A stretch of 64,000 bases of DNA, taken from Pedobacter segetis (GTDB lineage: Bacteria > Bacteroidota > Bacteroidia > Sphingobacteriales > Sphingobacteriaceae). The DNA lies in contig NZ_JAEHFY010000013.1 of assembly GCF_016623585.1 (NCBI RefSeq), positions 1 to 64,000 on the forward strand, given 5' to 3'. Position numbers and translations under genes: made by a program. Positions 27,135 through 35,554 of this stretch are shown one piece after another. Position 1 is the stretch's first letter; each line of letters starts with the position of its first letter. The notes below the pieces were generated by a model. That model had not been told where the DNA came from and did not search any database. It worked only from the letters and a program-made list of their open reading frames with translations.

Positions 27135-29831
27135 TTAAACCTTTTTTCCCCTTGTTTTTTTAACCTTTGCAAACAGGGTATCTTTCTTGGTCATTTCTTC
27201 ATAAAGCTTAAAGAGGTAGGCCAAACGCTCGGCATCGTTTTCAAAAGGGGCCAAACGGTAAATTTGCTCTATGGCAAGATCTAGGGCTTTGTGCGCTTGC
27301 CGCAACCCGCTGGGCATGGTATCTGGGTTGTAAAGCCACGCCATGGTTTTCTCTGGGAATTTTGCCCGCTCATCCATTATATCATAAACATACTCGTTAA
27401 TGAGGGTTTTTTGCTTGGCGGTGGTTTCTGGGAAGGGGAAGGTGTTGTAACAGAGTTTAGCCGAATAACGGTAATCTGTTTTCAGTTTGCCGCCCACCGC
27501 ACTTACCCACACCATGTGCATTTTAGAATGGATGATACCGAATTCAAGAGCGGTTGCATTTGGTAAAATAAATGATGAATAATTGGCGATAACATCTTTA
27601 GTTAAAAAGCCTATGGGAATGTATTCTCTATTTTCTGATGAAACAACGGGTATCATTAAATAATCAGAATCTGGTTGTCTATCTTCCATAAACAAAAGAG
27701 GTTTATCCGCATATTTTCTAGTTTGAGTTTTCGGGCTTCTATTCCTAAATCTTTTGACATTCTCAACCCTTAATTGTATTTCTGGGTTGTTTAATATATC
27801 AGTCGGTTTTGCATCTTTAAGCCATAAACAATATCTTTTATAGCTATTAATTAGTTCTTGAGAGCCAATAAATTCTCTCACTAAGTAAGCCTGTTCTGGA
27901 TATTTGATTTTAAAGGCTTTTGCTTGTTCTTCAGTTGAGAATAGAAAATTTCCATCATCAATTGCAGCGTTGCCTTTCATCATTGGTCGAAATTTAGAAA
28001 GAGGTAATGGAAGTTCATCGATATATGAATCAGCAGCATCCAATAAATATCCATTTATGTTTTTTACCTCTTTGGTAATATTTGTAAAAAGATATTTAGG
28101 CTGGTTGCTTTTATTGCGCAATCCAACATTTATAACCGTTACGCCAGCATTGCCCCTTGCATTGTTTGTCCATTTAAAAGATTGATGTGCAAAAGAAATT
28201 TCAATATTTTTATTTAAAATCCTTGGCCAAGTAAGAGCAACCGCCAAACCTTGGCAAATAGAATTTGTAGCTACAAAAGCTAATTGGGCATCGTATCCTT
28301 CAATATATTTTGCTCCTTTATAAAACCAGGCAGTAACATAATCCAAACTTTTAAAATCCCTACCAAAAACCAATTGCATATCGTCTTTTTGGTTGCTGTC
28401 TTGGTTTCGGCTCCCCAAATATGGCGGGTTTCCCAAAATATAGATCTCATCGTTTGCGCCACGGGGGCAAACTTTTTCCCAGCTCATCCTGGTGGCATTT
28501 CCACATGCTATGTTGCCCGCTTGTTTTAAGGGCAAAATGGGTTTGCTTTGTCCAAGGCCTTCAAGACGATCGTCAAAAACCTTGTTCATCTGGTGCTCTG
28601 CCAGCCAAAGGGAAAGTATGGCCATTTCGTGGGCAAAATCTTTGATCTCTATGCCGTAAAATTGCGATAGCTGTATGCTGGTAAATTGCATAGGCAGGGT
28701 TAGGCCTTGTTGTATGCTTAGTTCTGCTATACGCTTGATCACCTCAATTTCTAGCAGACGGATCTCTTTGTAAGTGATGATCAAAAAGTTTCCGCTACCA
28801 CAGGCGGGATCAAAAAATTTGATACTTCCTAAACGGGCGATCAGCTTGTTTAGCCCGCTGATGCTGTTGTGCTGTTTTTCAAATTCTTTGTTTAGGGCGT
28901 TTAAAAAAAGCGGTTCTATCAGTTTTTTGATGTTTGGCACAGAGGTGTAGTGCATCCCTAGGTCGCTGCGTTCTTCGGGATCGGCAACGGCCTGTATCAT
29001 AGAGCCAAAAATATCCGGGTTGATCTCGCTCCAATCCAAATTGCCGCATTCTAATAAAATACGTCGCGATTTGGTGGTAAAGATAGGGGCTTTGATACTG
29101 TCTCTAAACAAGCCTCCGTTTACGTAAGGGAAGTTTTGCAAATGCTTGGGGAAGTCGCCGTTTTCGGTATCCAACTTGGTAAAAAGCTCGTTCAAAAACT
29201 CGTGTACATCGGCACCGTTGGCTTGTGTATGCTGGGCAAGGGTATCGGTAAATATGCCCACCTTATCAAAAATATCGGTATCCTCGGCAAAAAAACAAAA
29301 CAGCAAACGCGATAAAAACAGGTTTAAAAGATGGCTTTCTTTGGCGTAATCGGGGTTATCTTGCACCAAAATATCGTATAAACGGGCCAGCTGGTAACTT
29401 GCCTCACGATCGGCCTTGTTATCGTTCTTAGATCTATAAACCTCTGCACCGCTAAGTGGCAAAAAGAAATCGTAATAGCTGGGCAGCTCTAAAAGGGGTA
29501 TATCTATATTAACATTGGTTTTAAGGTCTTTGGCAACAATAAGCTGATGGTCCGTAACGATGATGAACCTTGGCTTTTGCTTCAATATCCGTTCTTCCTT
29601 GGCAAAAGCATCAACCCGCAGGTGCAGATCTGTTGCGGCATGGGCATAAAAGAGCTTGTTTTTGTAAAGTGTTTCCCCTTCTGTATCAGACATATTGAAA
29701 TCGCCTTTTTTTAAGCGCAAAACAGAGGTTTTAGAGCTTCCATAAGCCAAAAGCAGATCATAGATAAACTCTTCTTTGTTAAAATTGGCAACCAGTACGT
29801 TTAAATTGCTGATTATTTCTTTAGAGGTCAT
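27135..29831 (-). CDS. MmeI-like class I DNA adenine methyltransferase (type IIG/IIL-like)
   Basis: An 898-aa N6-adenine DNA methyltransferase with built-in target recognition. SAM motif I is FFDPACGSGNFLI (about 336-348), and the catalytic motif IV is NPPY (about 466-469, in GNPPYLGS). An N-terminal alpha/beta region with KPRFIIVTDHQ and a helical spacer (LFLSRLLFCFFAEDTDIF, LGMHYTSVPNI) precede it; a target-recognition region with LVREFIGSQELIN and FPFPE follows. This order matches the MmeI-like family. I do not see a clear PD-(D/E)xK nuclease motif at the N-terminus, so it may methylate without cutting, or use a diverged nuclease. It is monocistronic and about 2 kb from the helicase/GIY-YIG pair. 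Confidence 0.82.
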   Translation of the reverse strand: MTSKEIISNLNVLVANFNKEEFIYDLLLAYGSSKTSVLRLKKGDFNMSDTEGETLYKNKLFYAHAATDLHLRVDAFAKEERILKQKPRFIIVTDHQLIVAKDLKTNVNIDIPLLELPSYYDFFLPLSGAEVYRSKNDNKADREASYQLARLYDILVQDNPDYAKESHLLNLFLSRLLFCFFAEDTDIFDKVGIFTDTLAQHTQANGADVHEFLNELFTKLDTENGDFPKHLQNFPYVNGGLFRDSIKAPIFTTKSRRILLECGNLDWSEINPDIFGSMIQAVADPEERSDLGMHYTSVPNIKKLIEPLFLNALNKEFEKQHNSISGLNKLIARLGSIKFFDPACGSGNFLIITYKEIRLLEIEVIKRIAELSIQQGLTLPMQFTSIQLSQFYGIEIKDFAHEMAILSLWLAEHQMNKVFDDRLEGLGQSKPILPLKQAGNIACGNATRMSWEKVCPRGANDEIYILGNPPYLGSRNQDSNQKDDMQLVFGRDFKSLDYVTAWFYKGAKYIEGYDAQLAFVATNSICQGLAVALTWPRILNKNIEISFAHQSFKWTNNARGNAGVTVINVGLRNKSNQPKYLFTNITKEVKNINGYLLDAADSYIDELPLPLSKFRPMMKGNAAIDDGNFLFSTEEQAKAFKIKYPEQAYLVREFIGSQELINSYKRYCLWLKDAKPTDILNNPEIQLRVENVKRFRNRSPKTQTRKYADKPLLFMEDRQPDSDYLMIPVVSSENREYIPIGFLTKDVIANYSSFILPNATALEFGIIHSKMHMVWVSAVGGKLKTDYRYSAKLCYNTFPFPETTAKQKTLINEYVYDIMDERAKFPEKTMAWLYNPDTMPSGLRQAHKALDLAIEQIYRLAPFENDAERLAYLFKLYEEMTKKDTLFAKVKKTRGKKV

Positions 29832-30119
29832 GAATCCAAAAGTAGGAAATTGTTTGTTTAGTTGGTTGGGGGGTAATTAAATGAATTTTGGATGAGGGAG
29901 GGGGATGGATTTTGAAGGGATTATCATAGCCACTTTTTTATGCCGAGCGGAGCGGAAGCATAAAACCCAATGCAACCCTCTTTAAACCTGTTGCTTGCCC
30001 AAAATTTACAAGTTCCACATTTTTGGGCCAAAAGAATATTTTAATCTTTTAGACTATTTTTTTTGCCCTTTTAAAACAAATTTTATGTTAATTGCTTTAT
30101 TAAGCTAAGAGAAGTTAGA
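29832..30119. other. Divergent intergenic region, methyltransferase / pirin
   Basis: 288 bp with both gene starts facing outward. It includes a degenerate copy of the dispersed repeat (GCCGAGCGGAGCGGAAGC near 29942) and T-rich stretches before pirin. I see no convincing promoter pair. Confidence 0.5.
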
Positions 30120-30971
30120 ATGAGAAATATCAAAGCTATCCACAAAACAGTTTATTCGCCGGTTGATGATTTGGAAACTTTTAGGGCAATCCCCACGCAA
30201 AGCATCAATTATTTAGATCCTTTTCTTTTTTTGAACCACCATGGCCCACAATTTTATGTGAAAAACAACAATGGTTTGCCCTTTGGGCCGCATCCGCACC
30301 GTGGTTTTGAAACCTTAACCTATGTGCTTAAAGGCGATATCGCCCATCAAGATTCTACCGGGGGCGAAAGCGTGATCAAAGAGGGCGGCATACAATGGAT
30401 GACAGCGGGCAGCGGTTTGATACATTCTGAAGTTTCTTCACAAGAATTTATGCAAAATGGCGGCAAAGTAGAAGTTATACAGCTATGGCTAAATTTGGCC
30501 GCAAAAAACAAAATGGTAGAACCAAATTACAGGGGTTTAACTTTTGAGGATATTTGCCACTTTGATCTTGATGGTGGGAAAGTTAACGTAGATCTGATCT
30601 CTGGTAATTGGGACAAACATAAAGGCCCTATTGATTCTTTGAGCAATTTAACCATGGCAAGTATCAGGCTTAAAGCCGATGCAAGATTGAGCTTAGAAGT
30701 TGACGAAAAAAACGAGATCTTGTTTTACCTGGCCTATGGCGAATTAGTTGTTAACGCAACAGAGATACAAAAACACCAATTGGTACAGTTTGAAAACAAG
30801 GGTAGCGAGATTAGCATAAAAGCCAATAGCGATAGCTACCTGATCTTTGGTTACGGGAAACCTTTTAACGAACCAATGGTTGCCCAAGGGCCTTTTGTAA
30901 TGAACAGCCAAGAAGAAATTATGGCAGCCTATGCCGATTTTAGATCCGGAAAAATGGGTAAATGGCGATAG
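30120..30971 (+). CDS. Pirin family protein
   Basis: A bicupin metalloprotein of the pirin family, 283 aa. The iron ligands of the N-terminal cupin are all present: His58 and His60 in GPHPHRG, His102 and Glu104 in IHSEV. The C-terminal cupin (about 165-270) lacks a metal motif, as is usual. Bacterial pirins can have quercetinase activity or act as regulators; neither can be decided here. It is convergent with the DUF985 gene with only 3 bp between stops. Confidence 0.93.
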   Translation: MRNIKAIHKTVYSPVDDLETFRAIPTQSINYLDPFLFLNHHGPQFYVKNNNGLPFGPHPHRGFETLTYVLKGDIAHQDSTGGESVIKEGGIQWMTAGSGLIHSEVSSQEFMQNGGKVEVIQLWLNLAAKNKMVEPNYRGLTFEDICHFDLDGGKVNVDLISGNWDKHKGPIDSLSNLTMASIRLKADARLSLEVDEKNEILFYLAYGELVVNATEIQKHQLVQFENKGSEISIKANSDSYLIFGYGKPFNEPMVAQGPFVMNSQEEIMAAYADFRSGKMGKWR

Positions 30972-30974
30972 GGT

Positions 30975-31460
30975 TTAATTTAAGCACATTTCTTCTAATA
31001 TGTTCTTCAAACCGGGATAAAGGCTCATCAACTCTTTCTTTTTGGCCATCTCAAAATCTTCAAAATCAAACCCTGGGGAAACCGTACAGCTTACCAGTCC
31101 GTATCCTTTATAATTTTTCATTCTAGAGGCAAACCATGTATTTGCAGGGATAGTTGCCTGTAAAACTTCGCCGTTCTCTAAGTTATTGCCCAACAGCATT
31201 GTTTTCAGTGTATTTTCTTCTATATAGAGTATCTCTAAAGTTTCCCCAAAATGATGGAACCATTGTTCGTCTGATCTTATTTTGTGAAAATGTGATTTAT
31301 TTTGATCTGCTAACAAAAAAAATATAGCGGTAGAAACATTTCTTTTATTTCCATAGATGTTTACTATTTCTTCTTTTGCCCTGTAAGTTTCTTTGTAAAA
31401 CCCACCTTCGGGATGAGGCTTTAAGCCTAGTTTATTGATGAAGTATTTTGCGGTTTTCAT
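30975..31460 (-). CDS. DUF985 (Cupin_5) family protein
   Basis: A small single-domain cupin of 161 aa. Family hallmarks: LKPHPEGGFYKETYRA at the N-terminus, AIFFLLADQNKSHFHKIRSDEQWFHHFG in the middle and LVSCTVSPGFDFEDFEM near the end. Resolved members of DUF985 bind small molecules or metal in the barrel, but the reaction is not established. It is a single gene, convergent with pirin; the two cupin-type genes need not be functionally linked. Confidence 0.9.
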   Translation of the reverse strand: MKTAKYFINKLGLKPHPEGGFYKETYRAKEEIVNIYGNKRNVSTAIFFLLADQNKSHFHKIRSDEQWFHHFGETLEILYIEENTLKTMLLGNNLENGEVLQATIPANTWFASRMKNYKGYGLVSCTVSPGFDFEDFEMAKKKELMSLYPGLKNILEEMCLN

Positions 31461-31636
31461 TCTTTAAAATTAAGAATTTATGCTAGAGATTTAATAAAGC
31501 TTAATCTTAAATATCCAAGTGTGGTAAACAAAATATTTTTATTACTTTCAACCATAAAAAGAAGAGGTTCTGTTTATTTCATGGCCAATAAATATCGTAC
31601 AAGGTTGTATATTGGTTTTTTTTTGCTTTATGTTTG

Positions 31637-31750
31637 ATGCTCAACATCATCCAAAAGAAAAACAAGATTAAAAATAACCTACAAACTTTGCGTAAAAATG
31701 GAATCATCGTCTCAGATGGGAAGGCTTGGCAGATGTCTAAAACCGAATAA
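31637..31750 (+). CDS. Small ORF (37 aa), possible gene remnant
   Basis: The ATG at 31637 opens a basic 37-aa peptide ending TLRKNGIIVSDGKAWQMSKTE. The text resembles the C-terminal edge of a winged-helix or restriction-associated domain, but I cannot name a family. The frame stays open for a few codons upstream, which would fit a decayed gene 3' end. It lies 132 bp before the helicase gene on the same strand, so a tiny leader peptide or antitoxin-like gene is also possible. Low support. Confidence 0.25.
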   Translation: MLNIIQKKNKIKNNLQTLRKNGIIVSDGKAWQMSKTE

Positions 31751-31752
31751 AT

Positions 31753-31855
31753 TATCCGGGTTTAGACGGATATTTTAGACGTAAAAAATCATAACTTATT
31801 GATTTACAAAGCTCCCCTCGGATATTTTTAAAATAAATTAGACGGATAATTATCC
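31753..31855 (+). promoter_or_regulatory. Cluster of CGGATA half-sites upstream of the helicase operon
   Basis: TATCCG (31753-31758) faces CGGATA (31767-31772) as an inverted pair. CGGATA recurs at 31819-31824 and at 31843-31848, the last inside the 12-bp perfect palindrome GGATAATTATCC (31844-31855), 26 bp before the ATG. TTAGACGGATA occurs as a direct repeat at 31762 and 31838. A repressor or autoregulatory operator is inferred. Confidence 0.5.
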
Positions 31856-31881
31856 CAACATCAATCACATTAAACCAAAAA

Positions 31882-34326
31882 ATGAATTACGGCCCACGCT
31901 TGCAAGAAATTATCAAACAATTAGGTTTAGCCAAAGAAAACATCTTATACCTTACCATAAACAATAGTTTTTTGCATGATATCCGCCTAGGCGAAAAAAA
32001 TGTAGAATACCGTGATCTAACCGATTTTTACCTACAAAGGTTTTTTAAAAAAGACGGTAAGGGCAATTATACCATACCAAAAAACATTACACATTTATTG
32101 TTACAGGGCGGCTACCTGTCCAACAGCCCACGTATGTTGGTGCAATTGAAAGGTATAGTGATCGTTGGTTCTTTTAAGCATCCTGCCGATATGGATACCG
32201 ATGGTTTCCCTTGTGATGAGGATCGCATCAATTTGTTATTGGCAAATATCGAATATGATTCTGTTACAGAAAACGGCGATACCGTAGTTATTACCAATCC
32301 TAAGCCTCGTCAAAAGCGTGAAAAAGTAATCATAAACCACCCAGAATATGTAAAGCCCATCAACTTGGTAAACGTTACCTACGCCCAAACGGGCCAAAGC
32401 AAAAAAACCGATGAATTGGGGATGCGGGAGATGCAGCAAAAAGCTTATGCAGCAAGATCGGCAAAATACCTTTTGTTGAAAGCGCCGCCTGCATCGGGCA
32501 AATCACGGGCATTAATGTTTATTGCTTTAGATAAATTGATCAACCAAGGAATTAAAAAAGTGATTGTTTCTGTGCCAGAACGTTCTATCGGTAGCTCATT
32601 TAGCCCAACAGAATTAAGCAAATACGGTTTCTTTGCAGATTGGGAACTTAGCCCAAGGTATAACCTTTGTACGCCCGGTGGCGAAAAAAACAAAGTAGAG
32701 GCCTTTGTTAAATTCTTGGAAAGCGAAGAGCGCATTTTGATCTGTACCCACGCCACTTTGCGTTTTGCCTTTGAAAGTTTAACACCAACAGATTTAAACA
32801 ATTGCCTGTTGGCGATAGATGAATTCCACCATGTATCTGCAGATGGCGAAAACCGATTAGGAGAAGTGATACGCAAGGTAATGGAAAAATCTACTGCCCA
32901 TTTGGTAGCCATGACGGGCTCTTATTTTAGAGGAGATAGCATACCTGTTTTATTGCCAGAAGACGAAGCCAAGTTTACCAACGTTACCTATAATTATTAC
33001 CAGCAATTAAATGGCTATGATCATTTGAAATCTTTAGGTATTGGTTACCATTTTTACCAAGGGCGCTATTACAAAAAGCAACCAGATAGAGAAATATCGG
33101 CCCTAGAAGAGATCTTGGACGAAGATTTAAAAACCATCATCCATATCCCCAGCGTAAACTCGGCAGAATCATCTAAAGAAAAGCTAGAAGAAGTTGGGCA
33201 TGTGATAGATTGTATTGGAGTGATGGAATACCAAGACCCTGAAACGGGGATCATGTATGTGAAGAGTAAACGCAGCGGGCGCATATTAAAAATTGCCGAT
33301 CTGGTTAATGATAACCTTAAAGAAAGAGACAAGGTGGTAGCTTATTTACGCGGCGTTAGCACTGCAGATGATCTTGATATGATCATTGCTTTGGGGATGG
33401 CCAAAGAAGGCTTCGATTGGCCATTTTGCCAACATGCGCTTACCATTGGTTACCGGGGCTCGCTTACAGAAATCATACAGATCATAGGCAGGGCAACCCG
33501 AGATAGCAATAATAAATCACACGCCCAGTTCACCAATTTAATTGCCCAGCCAGATGCCGTTGACGATGATGTGAAATTAGCCGTTAACAATATGCTAAAG
33601 GCCATTACCGCCTCGTTATTGATGGAACAAGTATTGGCCCCCAATTTTAAATTCAAACCGAAATTTGATGATGATAGGGATGATGCAGAGGTTGAAAATA
33701 AAGAAGATGGAAGGATCATAAAGATCAGAGGGTTTAAAATGCCAACATCGCAAAGGGCAAAAGACATCATAGAAAGCGACCTTAACGATTTAAAGGCCAA
33801 AATTCTGCAAGATGACGTGATGTTACGGGCAATGCCTGGCAATATTGATGCAGAAGTGATCAATACGGTAATTATTCCAAGGATCATTAGGGAGGTTTAT
33901 CCAGATTTGAATAAAGATGATTTGGAGGCGGTTAGGCAACATATTGTGGTAGATTCTGTAATGAAAAACAGTACCATAGAACAACAGGGCAACAAGCAGT
34001 TTTTAAGGATGGCAGGTAGTTTTGTTGATATTGATCAGATAGAGATTGATCTGATAGATAGGATCAATCCTTTTCAAAAAGCTTTCGAGATTTTATCAAA
34101 ATCTGTAACAGCATCGGTATTAAGGGCCATACAGGATACCATAAATGTGGCTAAATTAGAAATGACCGAAGCGGAAGCCATACTTTTGTGGCCAAAGATT
34201 AAAGAATGGGCGGCCGCACACGGAGAACCCAATCTACAATCACACGACCCAAAAGAGCAACGCTTGGCAGCAGCTTTGATATTTTTAAGAGAAGCTAGAA
34301 GAAAAAAAATGGTACAAAATGATTGA
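31882..34326 (+). CDS. SF2 DEAD/DEAH-box helicase of a two-gene helicase/GIY-YIG module
   Basis: A superfamily 2 nucleic-acid helicase or translocase, 814 aa. Motif I is APPASGKS (201-208), motif II is DEFH (313-316), motif III-like is MTGS (344-347), motif V is GMAKEGFDWP (505-514) and motif VI is QIIGRATRD (533-541). The roughly 185 residues before motif I and the 270 after motif VI match no domain I can name; the C-terminal part is helical and charged. Its last 8 bp overlap the start of the GIY-YIG gene, so the two proteins are made together. The layout resembles restriction or defence helicase-nuclease pairs, but I cannot match it to a named system. RecQ/UvrB-type housekeeping helicases are excluded by the domain layout. 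Confidence 0.85.
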   Translation: MNYGPRLQEIIKQLGLAKENILYLTINNSFLHDIRLGEKNVEYRDLTDFYLQRFFKKDGKGNYTIPKNITHLLLQGGYLSNSPRMLVQLKGIVIVGSFKHPADMDTDGFPCDEDRINLLLANIEYDSVTENGDTVVITNPKPRQKREKVIINHPEYVKPINLVNVTYAQTGQSKKTDELGMREMQQKAYAARSAKYLLLKAPPASGKSRALMFIALDKLINQGIKKVIVSVPERSIGSSFSPTELSKYGFFADWELSPRYNLCTPGGEKNKVEAFVKFLESEERILICTHATLRFAFESLTPTDLNNCLLAIDEFHHVSADGENRLGEVIRKVMEKSTAHLVAMTGSYFRGDSIPVLLPEDEAKFTNVTYNYYQQLNGYDHLKSLGIGYHFYQGRYYKKQPDREISALEEILDEDLKTIIHIPSVNSAESSKEKLEEVGHVIDCIGVMEYQDPETGIMYVKSKRSGRILKIADLVNDNLKERDKVVAYLRGVSTADDLDMIIALGMAKEGFDWPFCQHALTIGYRGSLTEIIQIIGRATRDSNNKSHAQFTNLIAQPDAVDDDVKLAVNNMLKAITASLLMEQVLAPNFKFKPKFDDDRDDAEVENKEDGRIIKIRGFKMPTSQRAKDIIESDLNDLKAKILQDDVMLRAMPGNIDAEVINTVIIPRIIREVYPDLNKDDLEAVRQHIVVDSVMKNSTIEQQGNKQFLRMAGSFVDIDQIEIDLIDRINPFQKAFEILSKSVTASVLRAIQDTINVAKLEMTEAEAILLWPKIKEWAAAHGEPNLQSHDPKEQRLAAALIFLREARRKKMVQND

Positions 34327-35518
34327 TTCTTTAGACGATATTTTTAACGATGACGAGTTTGGGTTATTGAGCCAGAAAGATAAACCAACCAACCTAAGAT
34401 CTGATGAGGATAGGATGATAGATGCTTTTGAAGAGATCAATAACTTTTATGAGCAAAATGGCAGGGAACCAGAAAAAGGAAGCATGTCTGAGTATAACCT
34501 TTTGGCCAAATTAAAAAGCTTTAAAACCGATGAGAAAAAGAAAAAAGCTTTAAAACCTTTTGATAAGTTCAATTTATTGGGAGAGGTAGAATTGGAAATG
34601 CCATCTTTAAGCCAAATTATTGAGGAAGACGATTTAGGTTTACTGGATAACGATGCCGACCTTTCCATTTATGCTTTTAAACATACGCCCAAACCAGATA
34701 AAAGGGCAGAGGCCGATTTTGTTGCACAAAGAAAAGCGATAACCGAAAGGGATTTTACAGAATACGAAGCGATGTTTTTTAAAGTACATCAAGAATTAAA
34801 AACAGGTTTACGTAAGCTGTTACCTTTTGAAAACATGGAGAAAAACCTGCAAATAGGTAATTTTTATCTGTTAGATGGCATATTGCTTTACCTAGAAGAT
34901 GGGGATTTAGAGAACAAGCCTCAAGAGTTAAAATCTGGGAATAGGCTAAGGCTTGATGGTAGAACAAAGATTATTTTTGAAAATGCCACAAAATCTAATA
35001 TGTTGTACCGTTCTTTAGGGAAAATGCTCTATAAAGGCGGTAAAATTATCACTCGCCCTAGTACTTTAGCAAATGAAGATCTAAAAAATAATAGCATAAT
35101 TGTTAAGGAGGATAATCTACAAACCGGGTGGATCTATGTCTTAAGATCAAAATCATCAAAGCCAGAAATTGCCAATTTGCAAAACCTCTATAAAATAGGC
35201 TTTTCTACCACAAAGGTTAGCGATAGGATAAATAATGCAGCCAATGAGGCCACTTATTTATACAGCGAAGTAGAAATTATAGCCTCCTACCTATGTTATG
35301 ATATAAATATCCATGCTTTTGAAAACCTTATCCACAGATTTTTTGCCAACAACTGCTTAAATATTGATATTTATGACAAAAACGGAAAAAGGCAAACACC
35401 AAGAGAATGGTTTATGGTGCCGCTACCGATAATAGATGAAGCAATCAATTTGTTGATAAACGGGAGCATCATCAATTATAGGTATGATGTTGGTTCAGAA
35501 TCTATCCTTCTAAAATAA
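34319..35518 (+). CDS. GIY-YIG nuclease (T5orf172/Mug113-type) partner of the helicase
   Basis: A 399-aa protein with an N-terminal charged helical region (1-160, beginning LDDIFNDDEFGLL), a middle region of about 100 residues that may contact DNA or the helicase, and a C-terminal GIY-YIG domain of the T5orf172/Mug113 type. Nuclease landmarks: GWIYVLRS (270-277), LYKIGFST (290-297), Arg303, and the metal-binding Glu335 with His339 in HAFENLIHRFF; REWF follows at 362-365. All key positions are intact, so an active nuclease is likely. The ATG lies inside the end of the helicase gene (8-bp overlap, different frame). It is convergent with glnS. Confidence 0.85.
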   Translation: MIDSLDDIFNDDEFGLLSQKDKPTNLRSDEDRMIDAFEEINNFYEQNGREPEKGSMSEYNLLAKLKSFKTDEKKKKALKPFDKFNLLGEVELEMPSLSQIIEEDDLGLLDNDADLSIYAFKHTPKPDKRAEADFVAQRKAITERDFTEYEAMFFKVHQELKTGLRKLLPFENMEKNLQIGNFYLLDGILLYLEDGDLENKPQELKSGNRLRLDGRTKIIFENATKSNMLYRSLGKMLYKGGKIITRPSTLANEDLKNNSIIVKEDNLQTGWIYVLRSKSSKPEIANLQNLYKIGFSTTKVSDRINNAANEATYLYSEVEIIASYLCYDINIHAFENLIHRFFANNCLNIDIYDKNGKRQTPREWFMVPLPIIDEAINLLINGSIINYRYDVGSESILLK

Positions 35519-35554
35519 AGATTATTCTATCATTACAACATTCCTTCTAAAAAC

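Larger units (their letters stand above)
31461..31881. other. 421-bp region upstream of the helicase operon
   Basis: The left 170 bp are the AT-rich upstream region of the DUF985 gene. The centre holds a 37-codon ORF listed separately. The right 130 bp carry a set of CGGATA half-sites. No tRNA or repeat family was recognised. Confidence 0.6.

Noticed and set aside
30120-31460. Pirin and DUF985 cupin as parts of the helicase/nuclease system
   Set aside because: They are convergent single genes with common metabolic-type folds and no shared regulation with the flanking genes.
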